DNA of 64,000 nucleotides from Pedobacter cryoconitis (GCF_014200605.1 NZ_JACHCE010000002.1:735300-799299), one strand, 5' to 3'. Positions 1-7,875 are shown, counted from the first letter of the stretch. Notes: generated by a model not told the origin, from the sequence alone. Made by a program: numbers and translations.

Positions 1-439
1 ACAGGGTGAAGCAATTGCAAGAAACCTGATGGAAATGTCGGTCCTGAAAGTACCTATTATTTGTCTGATTATTGGTGAAGGTGCATCAGGTGGTGCATTG
101 GGTATCGGTATCGGTGATAAAGTATATATGCTGGAGCATACCTGGTATTCGGTAATTTCTCCGGAATCATGTTCTTCTATTTTATGGCGCAGCTGGGACT
201 TTAAAGAGAAAGCAGCGGAGTGTTTGAAGCTGACTTCGAATGATATGCTGAAAAACAAACTGATTGACGGTATCATTAAAGAACCCCTGGGAGGTGCACA
301 TCAGAATCCTGCTGCAATGGCAGAGACAGTGAAAACTCAGATCCTGAAAGATATTAAGGCTCTTGGAAAAGAGAAAACAGAAAAGATGATCTCTAATAGA
401 ATTGATAAGTTCTGCGCTATGGGCGTAGTTGTTGAGTAA
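1..439 (+). CDS. accA: acetyl-CoA carboxylase carboxyltransferase, alpha subunit (C-terminal part)
   Basis: The frame is already open at base 2 and runs to TAA at 437-439, so the first part of the gene lies outside the window; about 145 residues are visible. They contain the glycine-rich segment [12 protein letters not shown] and the stretch [12 protein letters not shown], both typical of the AccA carboxyltransferase fold. With AccD the protein transfers the carboxyl group from biotin on AccB to acetyl-CoA, the committed step of fatty acid synthesis, in the cytoplasm. An intrinsic terminator follows 20 nt after the stop, so the transcript probably ends here. Confidence 0.93.
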   Translation, partial: QGEAIARNLMEMSVLKVPIICLIIGEGASGGALGIGIGDKVYMLEHTWYSVISPESCSSILWRSWDFKEKAAECLKLTSNDMLKNKLIDGIIKEPLGGAHQNPAAMAETVKTQILKDIKALGKEKTEKMISNRIDKFCAMGVVVE

Positions 440-459
440 TTCAAAATACAAGAAGAAAA

Positions 460-489
460 AGGCTCAGATAATTTATCTGAGCCTTTTTT
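460..489 (+). terminator. intrinsic terminator after accA
   Basis: An 11-bp perfect stem (GGCTCAGATAA with its complement) is followed by a run of eight T. It sits just behind the accA stop codon. Confidence 0.88.
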
Positions 490-577
490 TTGGATTTTTT
501 TTTATCTGAACAAAACGTTAAACCTTCATGATTTGCCAGAGTCAGAAGGTTATAAATGTTTATTTAATTTGGAATTT

Positions 578-811
578 ATGAAACTCACCAGATTTTTCAT
601 AGCAGCATTAGTGATGATATCCTTCAGTACTTTAGCAAAAGCACAGTCTGTAGTTGAAACTGTTTATCCTGGTCATTACTATCGAAGGGTAGTGGTTGTT
701 CACAGGCCGGCTATTGTGGAGCGCGTTTATGAACGCCCTGTTTATTATTATAACTACAGGCCATCAGCTTATTACAGACCATATCGTCATTACTATAGAC
801 ATTGCTGGTAA
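578..811 (+). CDS. small secreted Tyr/Arg-rich protein
   Basis: I do not recognise a named family. The 77-residue product starts MKLTRFFIAALVMI, a signal peptide ending near AKAQ, and the mature part is very rich in Tyr, Arg, Pro and His (repeated YRP/YYR patterns). In-frame codons extend back to 533, but the signal peptide argues for ATG 578. It lies 46 nt before another small Tyr/Trp-rich envelope protein, and the two may be co-transcribed. Similar low-complexity envelope proteins are common in Bacteroidota; the role is unknown. Confidence 0.6.
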   Translation: MKLTRFFIAALVMISFSTLAKAQSVVETVYPGHYYRRVVVVHRPAIVERVYERPVYYYNYRPSAYYRPYRHYYRHCW

Positions 812-857
812 AAGAGCTTTAGCAGCAGGAGTTTATTTTTTTATGGATTTTAATTAA

Positions 858-1157
858 ATGATGATGAAAAAGATAAGATATGTTACGGTACTACTGTCGT
901 TATCAGTTATGTTATTCGCCGCTTCCTGTGCTCCTTCCTATTATGTGGCCAGCCGGCCTGTTGAGCCAGTCTATGTGCGTCCGGTTGCACCCTATCCAAA
1001 TGCTTATTGGGTGCCGGATGAGTGGACATGGAGAAATGGAGTATATATACATGTTAATGGCTATTATGTCCGGTCAAGACCTAACCATGTTTATGTTCGT
1101 GGATATTGGCGTCCGGGAAGGCGTGGCTACGCCTGGCACAGAGGGCACTGGAGGTAG
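858..1157 (+). CDS. YXWGXW-type repeat lipoprotein
   Basis: The 99-residue protein has a lipoprotein signal (hydrophobic stretch, lipobox FAASC, Cys about residue 24). It then carries aromatic repeats such as AYWVPDEWTWRNGVY, GYYV, GYWRPGRRGYAWHRGHW, which resemble the YXWGXW repeat family of small envelope lipoproteins. The tail GHWR is typical. It probably sits on the periplasmic face of a membrane; no enzyme function is suggested. A two-way terminator separates it from the convergent DUF2723 gene. MMMKK gives three possible starts within nine bases. Confidence 0.7.
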   Translation: MMMKKIRYVTVLLSLSVMLFAASCAPSYYVASRPVEPVYVRPVAPYPNAYWVPDEWTWRNGVYIHVNGYYVRSRPNHVYVRGYWRPGRRGYAWHRGHWR

Positions 1158-1180
1158 GTTTTCTTACCTTTCCTATCAAC

Positions 1181-1220
1181 AAAAAAAAGCCTGCCGTATT
1201 GTACGGCAGGCTTTTTTTTG
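1181..1220. terminator. bidirectional intrinsic terminator
   Basis: A run of A, a 10-bp perfect stem GCCTGCCGTA with its complement, and a run of T are arranged symmetrically between two convergent genes, so it can serve both strands. Confidence 0.88.
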
Positions 1221-1233
1221 TTTGTAATTTCTG

Positions 1234-4200
1234 TTATTCTTCCGGAGATTGCTGCGCAGGACCTTGTGGTTCCTGAGCCTGCTGTGCGAAGTAGATCGAG
1301 AATCTCGATTCCAGTCCCTGGAACTGTTGTGCCAGTTTCTGAGATAACTTAGTTTGTTTTTGTTGTGCTGTAGTTTTAACCATCTGGTTAAGGAACTGTA
1401 AGCCCAGCTGAACATTTTGTCCGCCTACAAATCTGTTTTTGCTTTTGGAAACGTCAGCCAGATAAGTTAACTCTTTCTGGATATAATCCGCCGATTTCTC
1501 AATCAGCGCATTAGCTCTGTTAGTGTCTCCTAAGATATACAGGTTTTCTGCAAAGAAGTAAACTCCCATCATAGAGCGCATACCATAGAAACGCTCAGGC
1601 ATTACTTCGAAATAACGGGTTACTACTTTTTTCGCATCAGCGATTTTTCCTTCTTTAATTAATCCGGAGATTGTAGTGTTGAATACATTGTTGAAAATAG
1701 AGATATCATCTGCAGACTGCGGATCAAGGTAGCTTGCATTTTTAACATTACCCCATTTGAATTTGGTGTACATGTTATGGTAAAGAATATCTGTATTCAC
1801 TAAATCGCCCCTGCTTGATGCTGAATCCGTTTTAAGCGGTAATAAACGCATAGCCAGACCTTCAGTATATAAATAGTTGTCTAAACCATTAAACTGGTCA
1901 GAAGGAACTGTACTTGCAAAATAAATAGGTCTTTTCCAGTTGTTATGTACCAGGATGTCCAGCATGGCCAGTGTACCTTTGGTGACATAACTTTTGTTAA
2001 ATGTCCATTGCATTACAGGGGTAATTTTTGAAGCATCTGCTGCTTTAACTGTTCCTGTTTTAATTACATCTTCCGGGTTAATGGTTAGCTTGAAGTTTTT
2101 AGTAGGAATGAAATTCTCTTTAGTTCCGTTTTGCAATGGAATTTTATCATCATCGTCATCTGATAATAATACATCAAGAATGTTTTTTAATTCTACTGAA
2201 CCTGCAAGTTTGTAATCCTGGTAATACATTACATCTCTCACACCTTGTACGTATTGAGAAGGTTTCATGCTGATAGGAAGTGGTGCAGATTCGTTCTGCT
2301 TACGTTTCATGCCGTCAATGTACCAATCTGTATCAAATAAACTCAGGTTGACCAGTCTTACGTCAGGCCTTACATTTTCTACCTCCTGGATATACCAGAG
2401 CGGGTAGGTGTCATTATCACCATAGGTAAACAGGATCGCATTCGGGGCACAGGATTCCAGGTAATCAACTGCAATATCATGTGCAACCATTTTCTCAGAA
2501 CGATTATGTGCTTTCCAGCCTTGTGCGCCCATAATTACAGGACCTGCAAATAAAGATATGGTAGTGGCAGCAATCGCCCCATTTTTTGGTGTGATTTTAC
2601 TGAATACCCATTCTCTTAAGGCCAGTACTCCGAAACCGACCCAGATGGCAAAGGCATAGAATGAACCTGCATAGGCATAATCCCTTTCTCTTGGTTCCAG
2701 TGGTTTCTGGTTCAGGTATAAAACAATAGCCAGACCTGTAAAGAAGAATAACAGACCTACTATACCAGCATCTTTTTCATTGCGTTTGAAATGCCATACT
2801 GCACCTAATAATCCTAAAATTAATGGAAGGAAGAAGAAGCGGGTATAAGCACTGCTTTCTGCAATAGAAGGAGGTAAATGACTCTGGTCGCCCAGCATCA
2901 TGGCATCAATAGGTTTAATACCACTTAAAAATTGTCCCTGGTAAATACCAGCACCCTGATCATCGTTTTGACGGCCAACAAAGTTCCACATGAAATAACG
3001 CATGTACATGTTGCCGATCTGGTATTTAAACAGGTAAGAAATGTTATCAAATAAGCCAGGGAAGTGGCTGTCATCAAAACCCATCAGGCCTTTATATTCC
3101 TGTACGTGTCTTGGATCGTCACTATACATCCTTGGGAAAGGGGTTACTCTGTCATATTCATAGTCGGTTTTTTTACCGGCAACTTCGTATTTGGTATCTC
3201 CTTTTCTATAAATGTTTTTACCTTCTTTAAGACTAACTTTCTCAGAGTTGTAATTAGGACCGAATACGAGTGGTCTGTCTCCGTATTGCTCTCTGTTCAG
3301 GTAACTTAAGAAAGAGAATGCATTGTCAGGATTACTGTTATTCAGATTAGGGTTTGCTTTTGCTCTGATAATGATCATTGCGAAAGAGCAGTAACCGAAA
3401 ATAATCAGTGCTGTAGAAAGGAATGCAAGGTTTAGTGTCTTGTTACGTTTTTTAATGGAATAGGTAATCCCCCAGGTTAAAGCACCTATTAAAAGGAGTG
3501 CAAAGAAGATTACACCGGTTCCGAAGCCCAGCCCTAAAGTATTAACGAAGAATAAATCAAAGTAAGCACCAAATGAAACTACGTACTGTATGATACCATA
3601 TTGCACAAAGGCAAGAATCAGTACACCCACAAAGAAAGTCTTTACAATTCCGAAGTTAGTAGGTTTTGGTGTTTTCTTGAAATAGTATACAAAGGCTATC
3701 GCAGGGATAGTTAGTAAGTTTAATAAGTGGATACCGATGGATAAACCCATGATATAGGCGATAAACAATAACCATCTGTCTGCACGGGGCTCATCTGCAT
3801 TGGCTTCCCATTTCAGGATACCCCAAAATACGATCGCTGTAAATAGTGAAGATAATGCATATACCTCAGATTCCACTGCCGAGAACCAGAAACTGTCAGA
3901 GAAAGTATAAGCCATAGCACCTACAACTCCGGCACCCATTACTGTAATCAGGTTTCCTGTAGTCAGGTCTGCATCAGTTTTAATGACCATTTTTTTAGCC
4001 AGAGCAGTAATTGACCAGAATAAGAACAAAATAGTTGCTGCACTTGCAAGCGCAGAACCCACATTCATAAAATAGGCAATCTTATGAATATCGCCGAAAG
4101 CAAATATCGAGAAGAAGCGCTGAATCATTAAAAATAAAGGTGCACCCGGTTGGTGAACGACCTGCATTTTAAGTGCAGAGGCTATAAACTCTCCACAGTC

Positions 4201-4299
4201 CCAGAAACTTACCGAAGGTTCTAAGGTAAGTATATAGGTGAGGGCCGCCAGGACAAAGCACATCCATCCTGTAAGGTTATTAATTTTCGAATAGTTCAT
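1234..4299 (-). CDS. DUF2723 family membrane glycosyltransferase (GT117-like)
   Basis: The 1021-residue protein has an N-terminal block of about a dozen hydrophobic segments to about residue 600, then a soluble domain ending in helical TPR-like sequence (residues about 890-960). Near the N-terminus the stretch FWDCGEFIASALKMQ, followed by HQPGAPLF, is the conserved acidic loop of DUF2723, in the position of the catalytic loop of GT-C mannosyltransferases. Family knowledge: DUF2723 includes human TMEM260, described as a protein O-mannosyltransferase (family GT117). By inference this enzyme glycosylates exported proteins from a lipid-linked sugar. It stands alone, converges on the lipoprotein gene and is read away from tRNA-Gln. 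The C-terminus is Gln/Pro-rich. Confidence 0.85.
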   Translation of the reverse strand: MNYSKINNLTGWMCFVLAALTYILTLEPSVSFWDCGEFIASALKMQVVHQPGAPLFLMIQRFFSIFAFGDIHKIAYFMNVGSALASAATILFLFWSITALAKKMVIKTDADLTTGNLITVMGAGVVGAMAYTFSDSFWFSAVESEVYALSSLFTAIVFWGILKWEANADEPRADRWLLFIAYIMGLSIGIHLLNLLTIPAIAFVYYFKKTPKPTNFGIVKTFFVGVLILAFVQYGIIQYVVSFGAYFDLFFVNTLGLGFGTGVIFFALLLIGALTWGITYSIKKRNKTLNLAFLSTALIIFGYCSFAMIIIRAKANPNLNNSNPDNAFSFLSYLNREQYGDRPLVFGPNYNSEKVSLKEGKNIYRKGDTKYEVAGKKTDYEYDRVTPFPRMYSDDPRHVQEYKGLMGFDDSHFPGLFDNISYLFKYQIGNMYMRYFMWNFVGRQNDDQGAGIYQGQFLSGIKPIDAMMLGDQSHLPPSIAESSAYTRFFFLPLILGLLGAVWHFKRNEKDAGIVGLLFFFTGLAIVLYLNQKPLEPRERDYAYAGSFYAFAIWVGFGVLALREWVFSKITPKNGAIAATTISLFAGPVIMGAQGWKAHNRSEKMVAHDIAVDYLESCAPNAILFTYGDNDTYPLWYIQEVENVRPDVRLVNLSLFDTDWYIDGMKRKQNESAPLPISMKPSQYVQGVRDVMYYQDYKLAGSVELKNILDVLLSDDDDDKIPLQNGTKENFIPTKNFKLTINPEDVIKTGTVKAADASKITPVMQWTFNKSYVTKGTLAMLDILVHNNWKRPIYFASTVPSDQFNGLDNYLYTEGLAMRLLPLKTDSASSRGDLVNTDILYHNMYTKFKWGNVKNASYLDPQSADDISIFNNVFNTTISGLIKEGKIADAKKVVTRYFEVMPERFYGMRSMMGVYFFAENLYILGDTNRANALIEKSADYIQKELTYLADVSKSKNRFVGGQNVQLGLQFLNQMVKTTAQQKQTKLSQKLAQQFQGLESRFSIYFAQQAQEPQGPAQQSPEE

Positions 4300-4457
4300 T
4301 TCTTTTTTATTATAAAATTTTGGCTTCTAAAAATGCAGCCGAAAATAATCAAATAGATTGATAATAGTACATATATCAATTCATATTAACAAATTTTAAT
4401 GTGTTAGGGTGGTTTAAAGGCTGTTTTTAAAAATATTTCATTTTTTTTTGCGGAAGA

Positions 4458-4489
4458 TTTGCATTTATCAAAAAGGTACGTATATTTGC
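4458..4489 (+). promoter_or_regulatory. Bacteroidota-type promoter for tRNA-Gln
   Basis: TTTG at 4458-4461 is followed after 19 nt by TATATTTGC at 4481-4489, an exact match to the primary sigma consensus of this phylum. The expected start is near 4496, about 36 nt before the tRNA. Confidence 0.75.
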
Positions 4490-4531
4490 ATTCCCAAACG
4501 AAACAACTCATGGTTGGTTTGCTAGGAAGAT

Positions 4532-4602
4532 TGCCCGATAGTATAAAGGTAGTACAACGGTTTTTGGTACCGTTTGTCTAGGTTCGAATCCTGGTCGGGC
4601 AA
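4532..4602 (+). tRNA. tRNA-Gln (anticodon TTG)
   Basis: A 7-bp acceptor stem (TGCCCGA with TCGGGCA), an anticodon stem ACGGT/ACCGT around the loop TTTTGGT, and a T-arm CTAGG-TTCGAAT-CCTGG can all be drawn by hand. Anticodon TTG reads CAA/CAG. No CCA is encoded. A strong hairpin terminator follows at once, and prs starts 73 nt downstream. Confidence 0.93.
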
Positions 4603-4613
4603 CTAAACAATAT

Positions 4614-4646
4614 ATCGGATTGTGAGTAATCACAATCCGATTTTTT
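4614..4646 (+). terminator. terminator or attenuator between tRNA-Gln and prs
   Basis: A perfect 12-bp stem (ATCGGATTGTGA with its complement, loop GTAA) is followed by TTTTTC. Only 29 nt separate it from the prs start, and no promoter is visible there. Confidence 0.85.
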
Positions 4647-4675
4647 CGTAACCCAGCATTGATACCCGTCTAATC

Positions 4676-5617
4676 ATGCCATTGCAATTTAATCCCGTTA
4701 AACTTTTCGCCGGAACCGGTACAAAAGCATTAGCACACAAAATTGCCGAAAGTTACGGCAAACCACTCGGTAATGTAACCTTAAGCAGGTTTAGCGATGG
4801 TGAGTTTCAGCCCTCATATGATGAAACAGTTAGAGGATGCGACGTATTCCTTATCCAATCTACCTACCAGCCTTCTGATAATTTAATGGAACTTTTGTTG
4901 ATGATTGATGCCGCAAAGAGAGCTTCTGCGCATTATATCACTGCTGTTGTTCCTTATTATGGTTTGGCCAGACAGGACAGAAAAGATAAACCAAGAGTTG
5001 CTATAGGAGCAAAGTTAGTTGCCAATTTGTTGAAATCTGCAGGTATTCACCGTATTATGACGATGGATTTGCATGCAGCACAGATACAGGGTTTCTTCGA
5101 TATTCCTGTGGACCACTTAGATGGTTCAGTGATTTTTGTTCCTTATATCAAAAGCTTAGGCCTGGAAAATCTGACTATTGCTTCTCCGGATATGGGTGGA
5201 TCTTACAGAGCACGTACTTTTGCCAAGTTCTTTAATGCAGAGGTTGTAATTTGTGATAAACGCCGTAAACGTGCCAATGAAATTGAGTCTATGTCAATTA
5301 TTGGAGATGTAACCGGAATGGACATTGTGCTGATTGACGATATTTGTGATACAGCAGGAACACTGGCTAAAGCTGCGGCTTTAATCATGGAAAAAGGGGC
5401 AAAAAGTGTAAGAGCGGTTTGTACACACCCTGTGTTATCAGGTAAGGCTTATGAGACTGTTGAAAATTCTCAGCTTACGGAACTGATTGTTACAGATACT
5501 ATTCCTTTAAAACAGGAAAGCCCAAAAATCAGAGTACTGAGTACAGCTGGTTTATTTGCAAAAGCAATTGCGAATGTAAATGAACACGGTTCAATCAGTG
5601 ATCTGTTCAGAGTTTAA
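4676..5617 (+). CDS. prs: ribose-phosphate pyrophosphokinase (PRPP synthase)
   Basis: The enzyme makes 5-phosphoribosyl-1-pyrophosphate from ribose-5-phosphate and ATP, the precursor for nucleotides, His and Trp. The 313-residue length is normal for class I enzymes. Visible motifs are the start LFAGTGTKALA, the ATP/metal site MDLHAAQIQGFF and the PRPP-binding loop VLIDDICDTAGTL near the C-terminal third. It lies after tRNA-Gln and its terminator and before rplY, a common grouping with pth in bacteria. Its own promoter is not obvious, so it may depend on read-through. Confidence 0.96.
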   Translation: MPLQFNPVKLFAGTGTKALAHKIAESYGKPLGNVTLSRFSDGEFQPSYDETVRGCDVFLIQSTYQPSDNLMELLLMIDAAKRASAHYITAVVPYYGLARQDRKDKPRVAIGAKLVANLLKSAGIHRIMTMDLHAAQIQGFFDIPVDHLDGSVIFVPYIKSLGLENLTIASPDMGGSYRARTFAKFFNAEVVICDKRRKRANEIESMSIIGDVTGMDIVLIDDICDTAGTLAKAAALIMEKGAKSVRAVCTHPVLSGKAYETVENSQLTELIVTDTIPLKQESPKIRVLSTAGLFAKAIANVNEHGSISDLFRV

Positions 5618-5637
5618 TATTAATAACAAATAAATAT

Positions 5638-5717
5638 AAAACAAGATGAAACCTGAAGGGTCTGCAAGACCATGAAAGCTTCATCTCCATTAAAAAACAA
5701 ATTAAAACAAGATGAAA
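5638..5717 (+). promoter_or_regulatory. structured leader of rplY with a 9-codon open frame
   Basis: The 14-mer AAAACAAGATGAAA occurs at 5638-5651 and again at 5704-5717, where it spans the rplY start. The first copy opens a short frame (5646-5675, MKPEGSARP). That frame overlaps ATGA with a second, 19-codon frame from 5672 which runs past the rplY start in another phase. A hairpin can form: AGATGAA with TTCATCT outside, GGTCT with AGACC inside. This could be a translational control element or a duplicated start region. Confidence 0.4.
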
Positions 5718-6290
5718 ATAATCGCAATTAGCGGTTCTCCAAGAGAGAACGTAGGGAAACGCGATGCTAAAGAGCTTCGCTATGAAGGTAAAGTTCCTGC
5801 AGTATTGTATGGTGGTAAAGAACAAGCACATTTTGCTGTAGTTATTACAGAATTAAAAGATGCTATTTACACTCCAGAAGCAAACTTTTTAGAAATTGAT
5901 ATCAATGGTACAAAAACCAAAGCAATCATAAAAGAGTTACAATTTCACCCATTAACAGACGTATTATTACACGTTGATTTTCTTCAGTTATTTGATGACA
6001 AAGATATCGTTATGGAAATTCCTGTAAAATTAACAGGTACTTCTCCAGGTGTTAAAATGGGTGGTAAATTAGTTCAGAAATTACGTAAACTTCGTGTTAA
6101 ATCTTTACCAAAAGATATGCCACAGGTAGTTGAAGTAAGCATTGCTAAATTAGAAGTAGGTAACTTATTCCGTGTACGTGACCTTGCAAAAGGTGCTTAT
6201 ACTGTTACTAACACTCCAGAAGATACAATCGTTTCTGTTGGTATGTCAAGAGCTCTTAAACAAGCTGAACAACAAGCAGGTAAAAAATAA
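5712..6290 (+). CDS. rplY: 50S ribosomal protein L25 (CTC/TL5 form)
   Basis: The 192-residue protein binds 5S rRNA. It is the long form: an L25 domain (SGSPRENVGKRDAKELR, then KVPAVLYGG) followed by a TL5-type beta domain (about residues 95-180, with IPVKLTGTSPGVKMGGKL). The end is Lys/Gln-rich. It lies 94 nt after prs and is closed by a terminator. The start at 5712 fits the family N-terminus; the upstream mini-frames are described separately. Confidence 0.95.
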   Translation: MKIIAISGSPRENVGKRDAKELRYEGKVPAVLYGGKEQAHFAVVITELKDAIYTPEANFLEIDINGTKTKAIIKELQFHPLTDVLLHVDFLQLFDDKDIVMEIPVKLTGTSPGVKMGGKLVQKLRKLRVKSLPKDMPQVVEVSIAKLEVGNLFRVRDLAKGAYTVTNTPEDTIVSVGMSRALKQAEQQAGKK

Positions 6291-6312
6291 GCTGATCTTT
6301 TTCAGTTATTTA

Positions 6313-6346
6313 AAAGCAGCACTGAATTTCAGTGCTGCTTTTTTTG
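6313..6346 (+). terminator. intrinsic terminator after rplY
   Basis: A 12-bp stem AGCAGCACTGAA with its complement is followed by a run of T, 23 nt after the rplY stop. Confidence 0.88.
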
Positions 6347-6386
6347 TGGGTTATTTTTCTGCCGATAGGAGAATTGTTTCAAAAAT

Positions 6387-6410
6387 GGGATCAAGTCATC
6401 AACTTGTGGA
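6387..6410 (+). repeat. left terminal inverted repeat
   Basis: Twenty-four bases matching the inverted right copy at 7252-7275 with one mismatch. Each copy also holds a small internal palindrome, CAAGT-N5-ACTTG. Confidence 0.65.
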
Positions 6411-6593
6411 GCAGTCTCTTTTTAAGCATAAATTCTGACACGCTAAACAGAAAGTCTTTGCTATCAGGGATGCTCTGATGGCTCTGGAAGTTGCGCTGAA
6501 AGCTTTCAATTTGCATGGGAATGACTCAGCAGAAACAAGGCCTGGCAGTTAGTAAATAAATTCAAAATAGGTAAATAATCAATCTATATCGGC

Positions 6594-6626
6594 CGGGTAC
6601 TGTCCGGGTACTGTTCGGGTACTCGT
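6594..6626 (+). repeat. three 11-bp tandem repeats
   Basis: CGGGTACTGTC, CGGGTACTGTT and CGGGTACTCGT follow one another directly, inside the inverted-repeat element. A GTAAGAGCA-type sequence occurs twice just downstream (from 6631 and 6653). Confidence 0.8.
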
Positions 6627-6820
6627 TAGGGTAAGAGCAATGCTAAAGTAACGTAAGAGCATGGCAAGTCCAAGTAAAAACAACTAGTTGAAATGACTTA
6701 GAGTTACTATTCTTAAAGGCTGTTTACAACCTGTTCTTACACCGACCACTACTCAGGCACAACCAAATCATAACCGGATGAAGATTAATGAAATTATAAT
6801 TTTCCCTTTGACTAACCCAT

Positions 6821-6870
6821 GGACAATTGCGGACAATTGCAGACAGCTGCGGACAATTACGGACATTTTT
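6821..6870 (+). repeat. five imperfect 10-bp tandem repeats
   Basis: The units are GGACAATTGC twice, AGACAGCTGC, GGACAATTAC and GGACATTTTT. They lie inside the inverted-repeat element and do not form a reading frame of note. Confidence 0.8.
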
Positions 6871-6931
6871 TACTCATCAGGATAATCTATAACGCGAATA
6901 GCTTACATTGGTAGAAAGGCATTTATTTATT

Positions 6932-7117
6932 ATGGGAAGTTTAACGGGTAAATTTTCAAAGGGAATCCTGGACGATTTCATTTTTAAGGCAGCAGTCTGG
7001 AGTACGGGTTGTTTCAAAAGTTCTGTACCGGGCACAATGAAACAATCAATGGAAACCGAAAAAAACAGGATCTTTCCTCCCCCTAAGAATTCCGCTGAAG
7101 CGTTGACCGATCTCTGA
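6932..7117 (+). CDS. short uncertain open frame inside the element
   Basis: This is a 61-codon frame opening MGSLTGKFSKGILDDF. The pattern KFSKGIL-x-DF is only loosely like the start of DUF6266 proteins of Bacteroidota, and the rest does not follow that family. A second fragment near 6439-6552 reads KVFAIRDALMALEVALKAF in an open phase without a good start. Both look like remnants rather than working genes. Confidence 0.2.
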   Translation: MGSLTGKFSKGILDDFIFKAAVWSTGCFKSSVPGTMKQSMETEKNRIFPPPKNSAEALTDL

Positions 7118-7251
7118 TCAAAGTAATCAGGGCGTTGAATAATGATAAATTGAACTATAAAATCAGGAAGTAATTAGCTTATTAAAGAATCGTAACCATC
7201 TGCTTTGAACTCAAAAAATATCAAACCCAAAACTTGAAATTTCATCCTTAA

Positions 7252-7275
7252 TCCACAAGTTTATGACTTGATCCC
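7252..7275 (-). repeat. right terminal inverted repeat
   Basis: The inverted partner of 6387-6410 (23 of 24 bases). It ends 38 nt before the pth start. Confidence 0.65.
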
Positions 7276-7313
7276 AAAAATGGCAGATTTGATAGAAACT
7301 GTTATCTTTGGAC

Positions 7314-7874
7314 ATGAAATATTTGATAGTTGGTCTGGGGAATATCGGATCAGAATATGCGGGTACCAGACATAATATAGGTTTTGAAATTGCAGATGAA
7401 CTGGTTAAAGGGCTTGGTGGTTCGTTTTCTAATATACGTTTAGCTTATTATTCAGAAGTCTCATGGAAGGGCAGAAAACTTCATGTGATTAAACCTACAA
7501 CTTACATGAACCTGAGCGGAAGAGCGGTAAACTACTGGATGCAGGAATTGAATATCCCTTTAGAAAATGTATTGGTTATTGTAGATGATATCGCACTGCC
7601 TTTAGGGAAATTACGTCTTAAATTAAAGGGCAGCAGTGCCGGACATAATGGACTGAAAAGTATTGAAGCGAGCTGCGGAGGACAGGATTATCCAAGATTA
7701 CGTTTCGGTGTAAGTGATAATTTTCCAAAAGGCAGACAGGCTGATTATGTATTAAGCGGATTTGATCAGGATGAACTGCCTGAACTGCCTGCACTGATTG
7801 AAAGAAGTGTAGCACTGATCCAGAGTTTTGTGACTGTTGGACCAGCTCATACGATGACTGCTTTTAATAAATAA
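7314..7874 (+). CDS. pth: peptidyl-tRNA hydrolase
   Basis: The enzyme cleaves the ester of peptidyl-tRNA dropped by stalled ribosomes and recycles the tRNA. The 186-residue product shows the family sites: N10 in GLGNIGSEY, catalytic H20 in GTRHNIGFE, NLSGRAVNYW, and DDIALPLGKLRLK followed by GSSAGHNGLKSI. An in-frame TTG at 7308 is possible, but ATG 7314 fits the family. TATCTTTG at 7303-7310 resembles a -10 box only four bases from the ATG; with no matching -35 element it may be chance, or it may indicate a leaderless message. It is separated from its usual neighbour rplY by the inverted-repeat element. Confidence 0.95.
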   Translation: MKYLIVGLGNIGSEYAGTRHNIGFEIADELVKGLGGSFSNIRLAYYSEVSWKGRKLHVIKPTTYMNLSGRAVNYWMQELNIPLENVLVIVDDIALPLGKLRLKLKGSSAGHNGLKSIEASCGGQDYPRLRFGVSDNFPKGRQADYVLSGFDQDELPELPALIERSVALIQSFVTVGPAHTMTAFNK

Positions 7875-7875
7875 T

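Larger units (their letters stand above)
6381..7281. mobile_element. putative decayed or non-autonomous element with terminal inverted repeats
   Basis: The 24-mer at 6387-6410 (GGGATCAAGTCATCAACTTG and four more bases) recurs inverted at 7252-7275 with 23 of 24 matches. Directly outside both ends is AAAAAT (6381-6386 and 7276-7281) as a direct repeat, which looks like a 6-bp target duplication. The 889-bp body has no intact gene, only short open frames and two sets of tandem repeats, and it separates rplY from pth. No transposase is visible, so mobility is inference; it might also be an interspersed intergenic repeat. Confidence 0.5.

Noticed and set aside
880..1415. Open frames on both strands crossing the end of the YXWGXW gene and the DUF2723 end
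   Set aside because: They share the translated end only because they read through the same palindromic terminator; the real genes occupy other frames.
6439..6552. Open phase KVFAIRDALMALEVALKAF as a gene
   Set aside because: No suitable start, only about 24 codons after the first ATG, and a stop directly upstream; kept only as a possible remnant.
6594..6870. Tandem repeats as a CRISPR array
   Set aside because: Units are 10-11 bp with no spacers between them and no cas gene is present.
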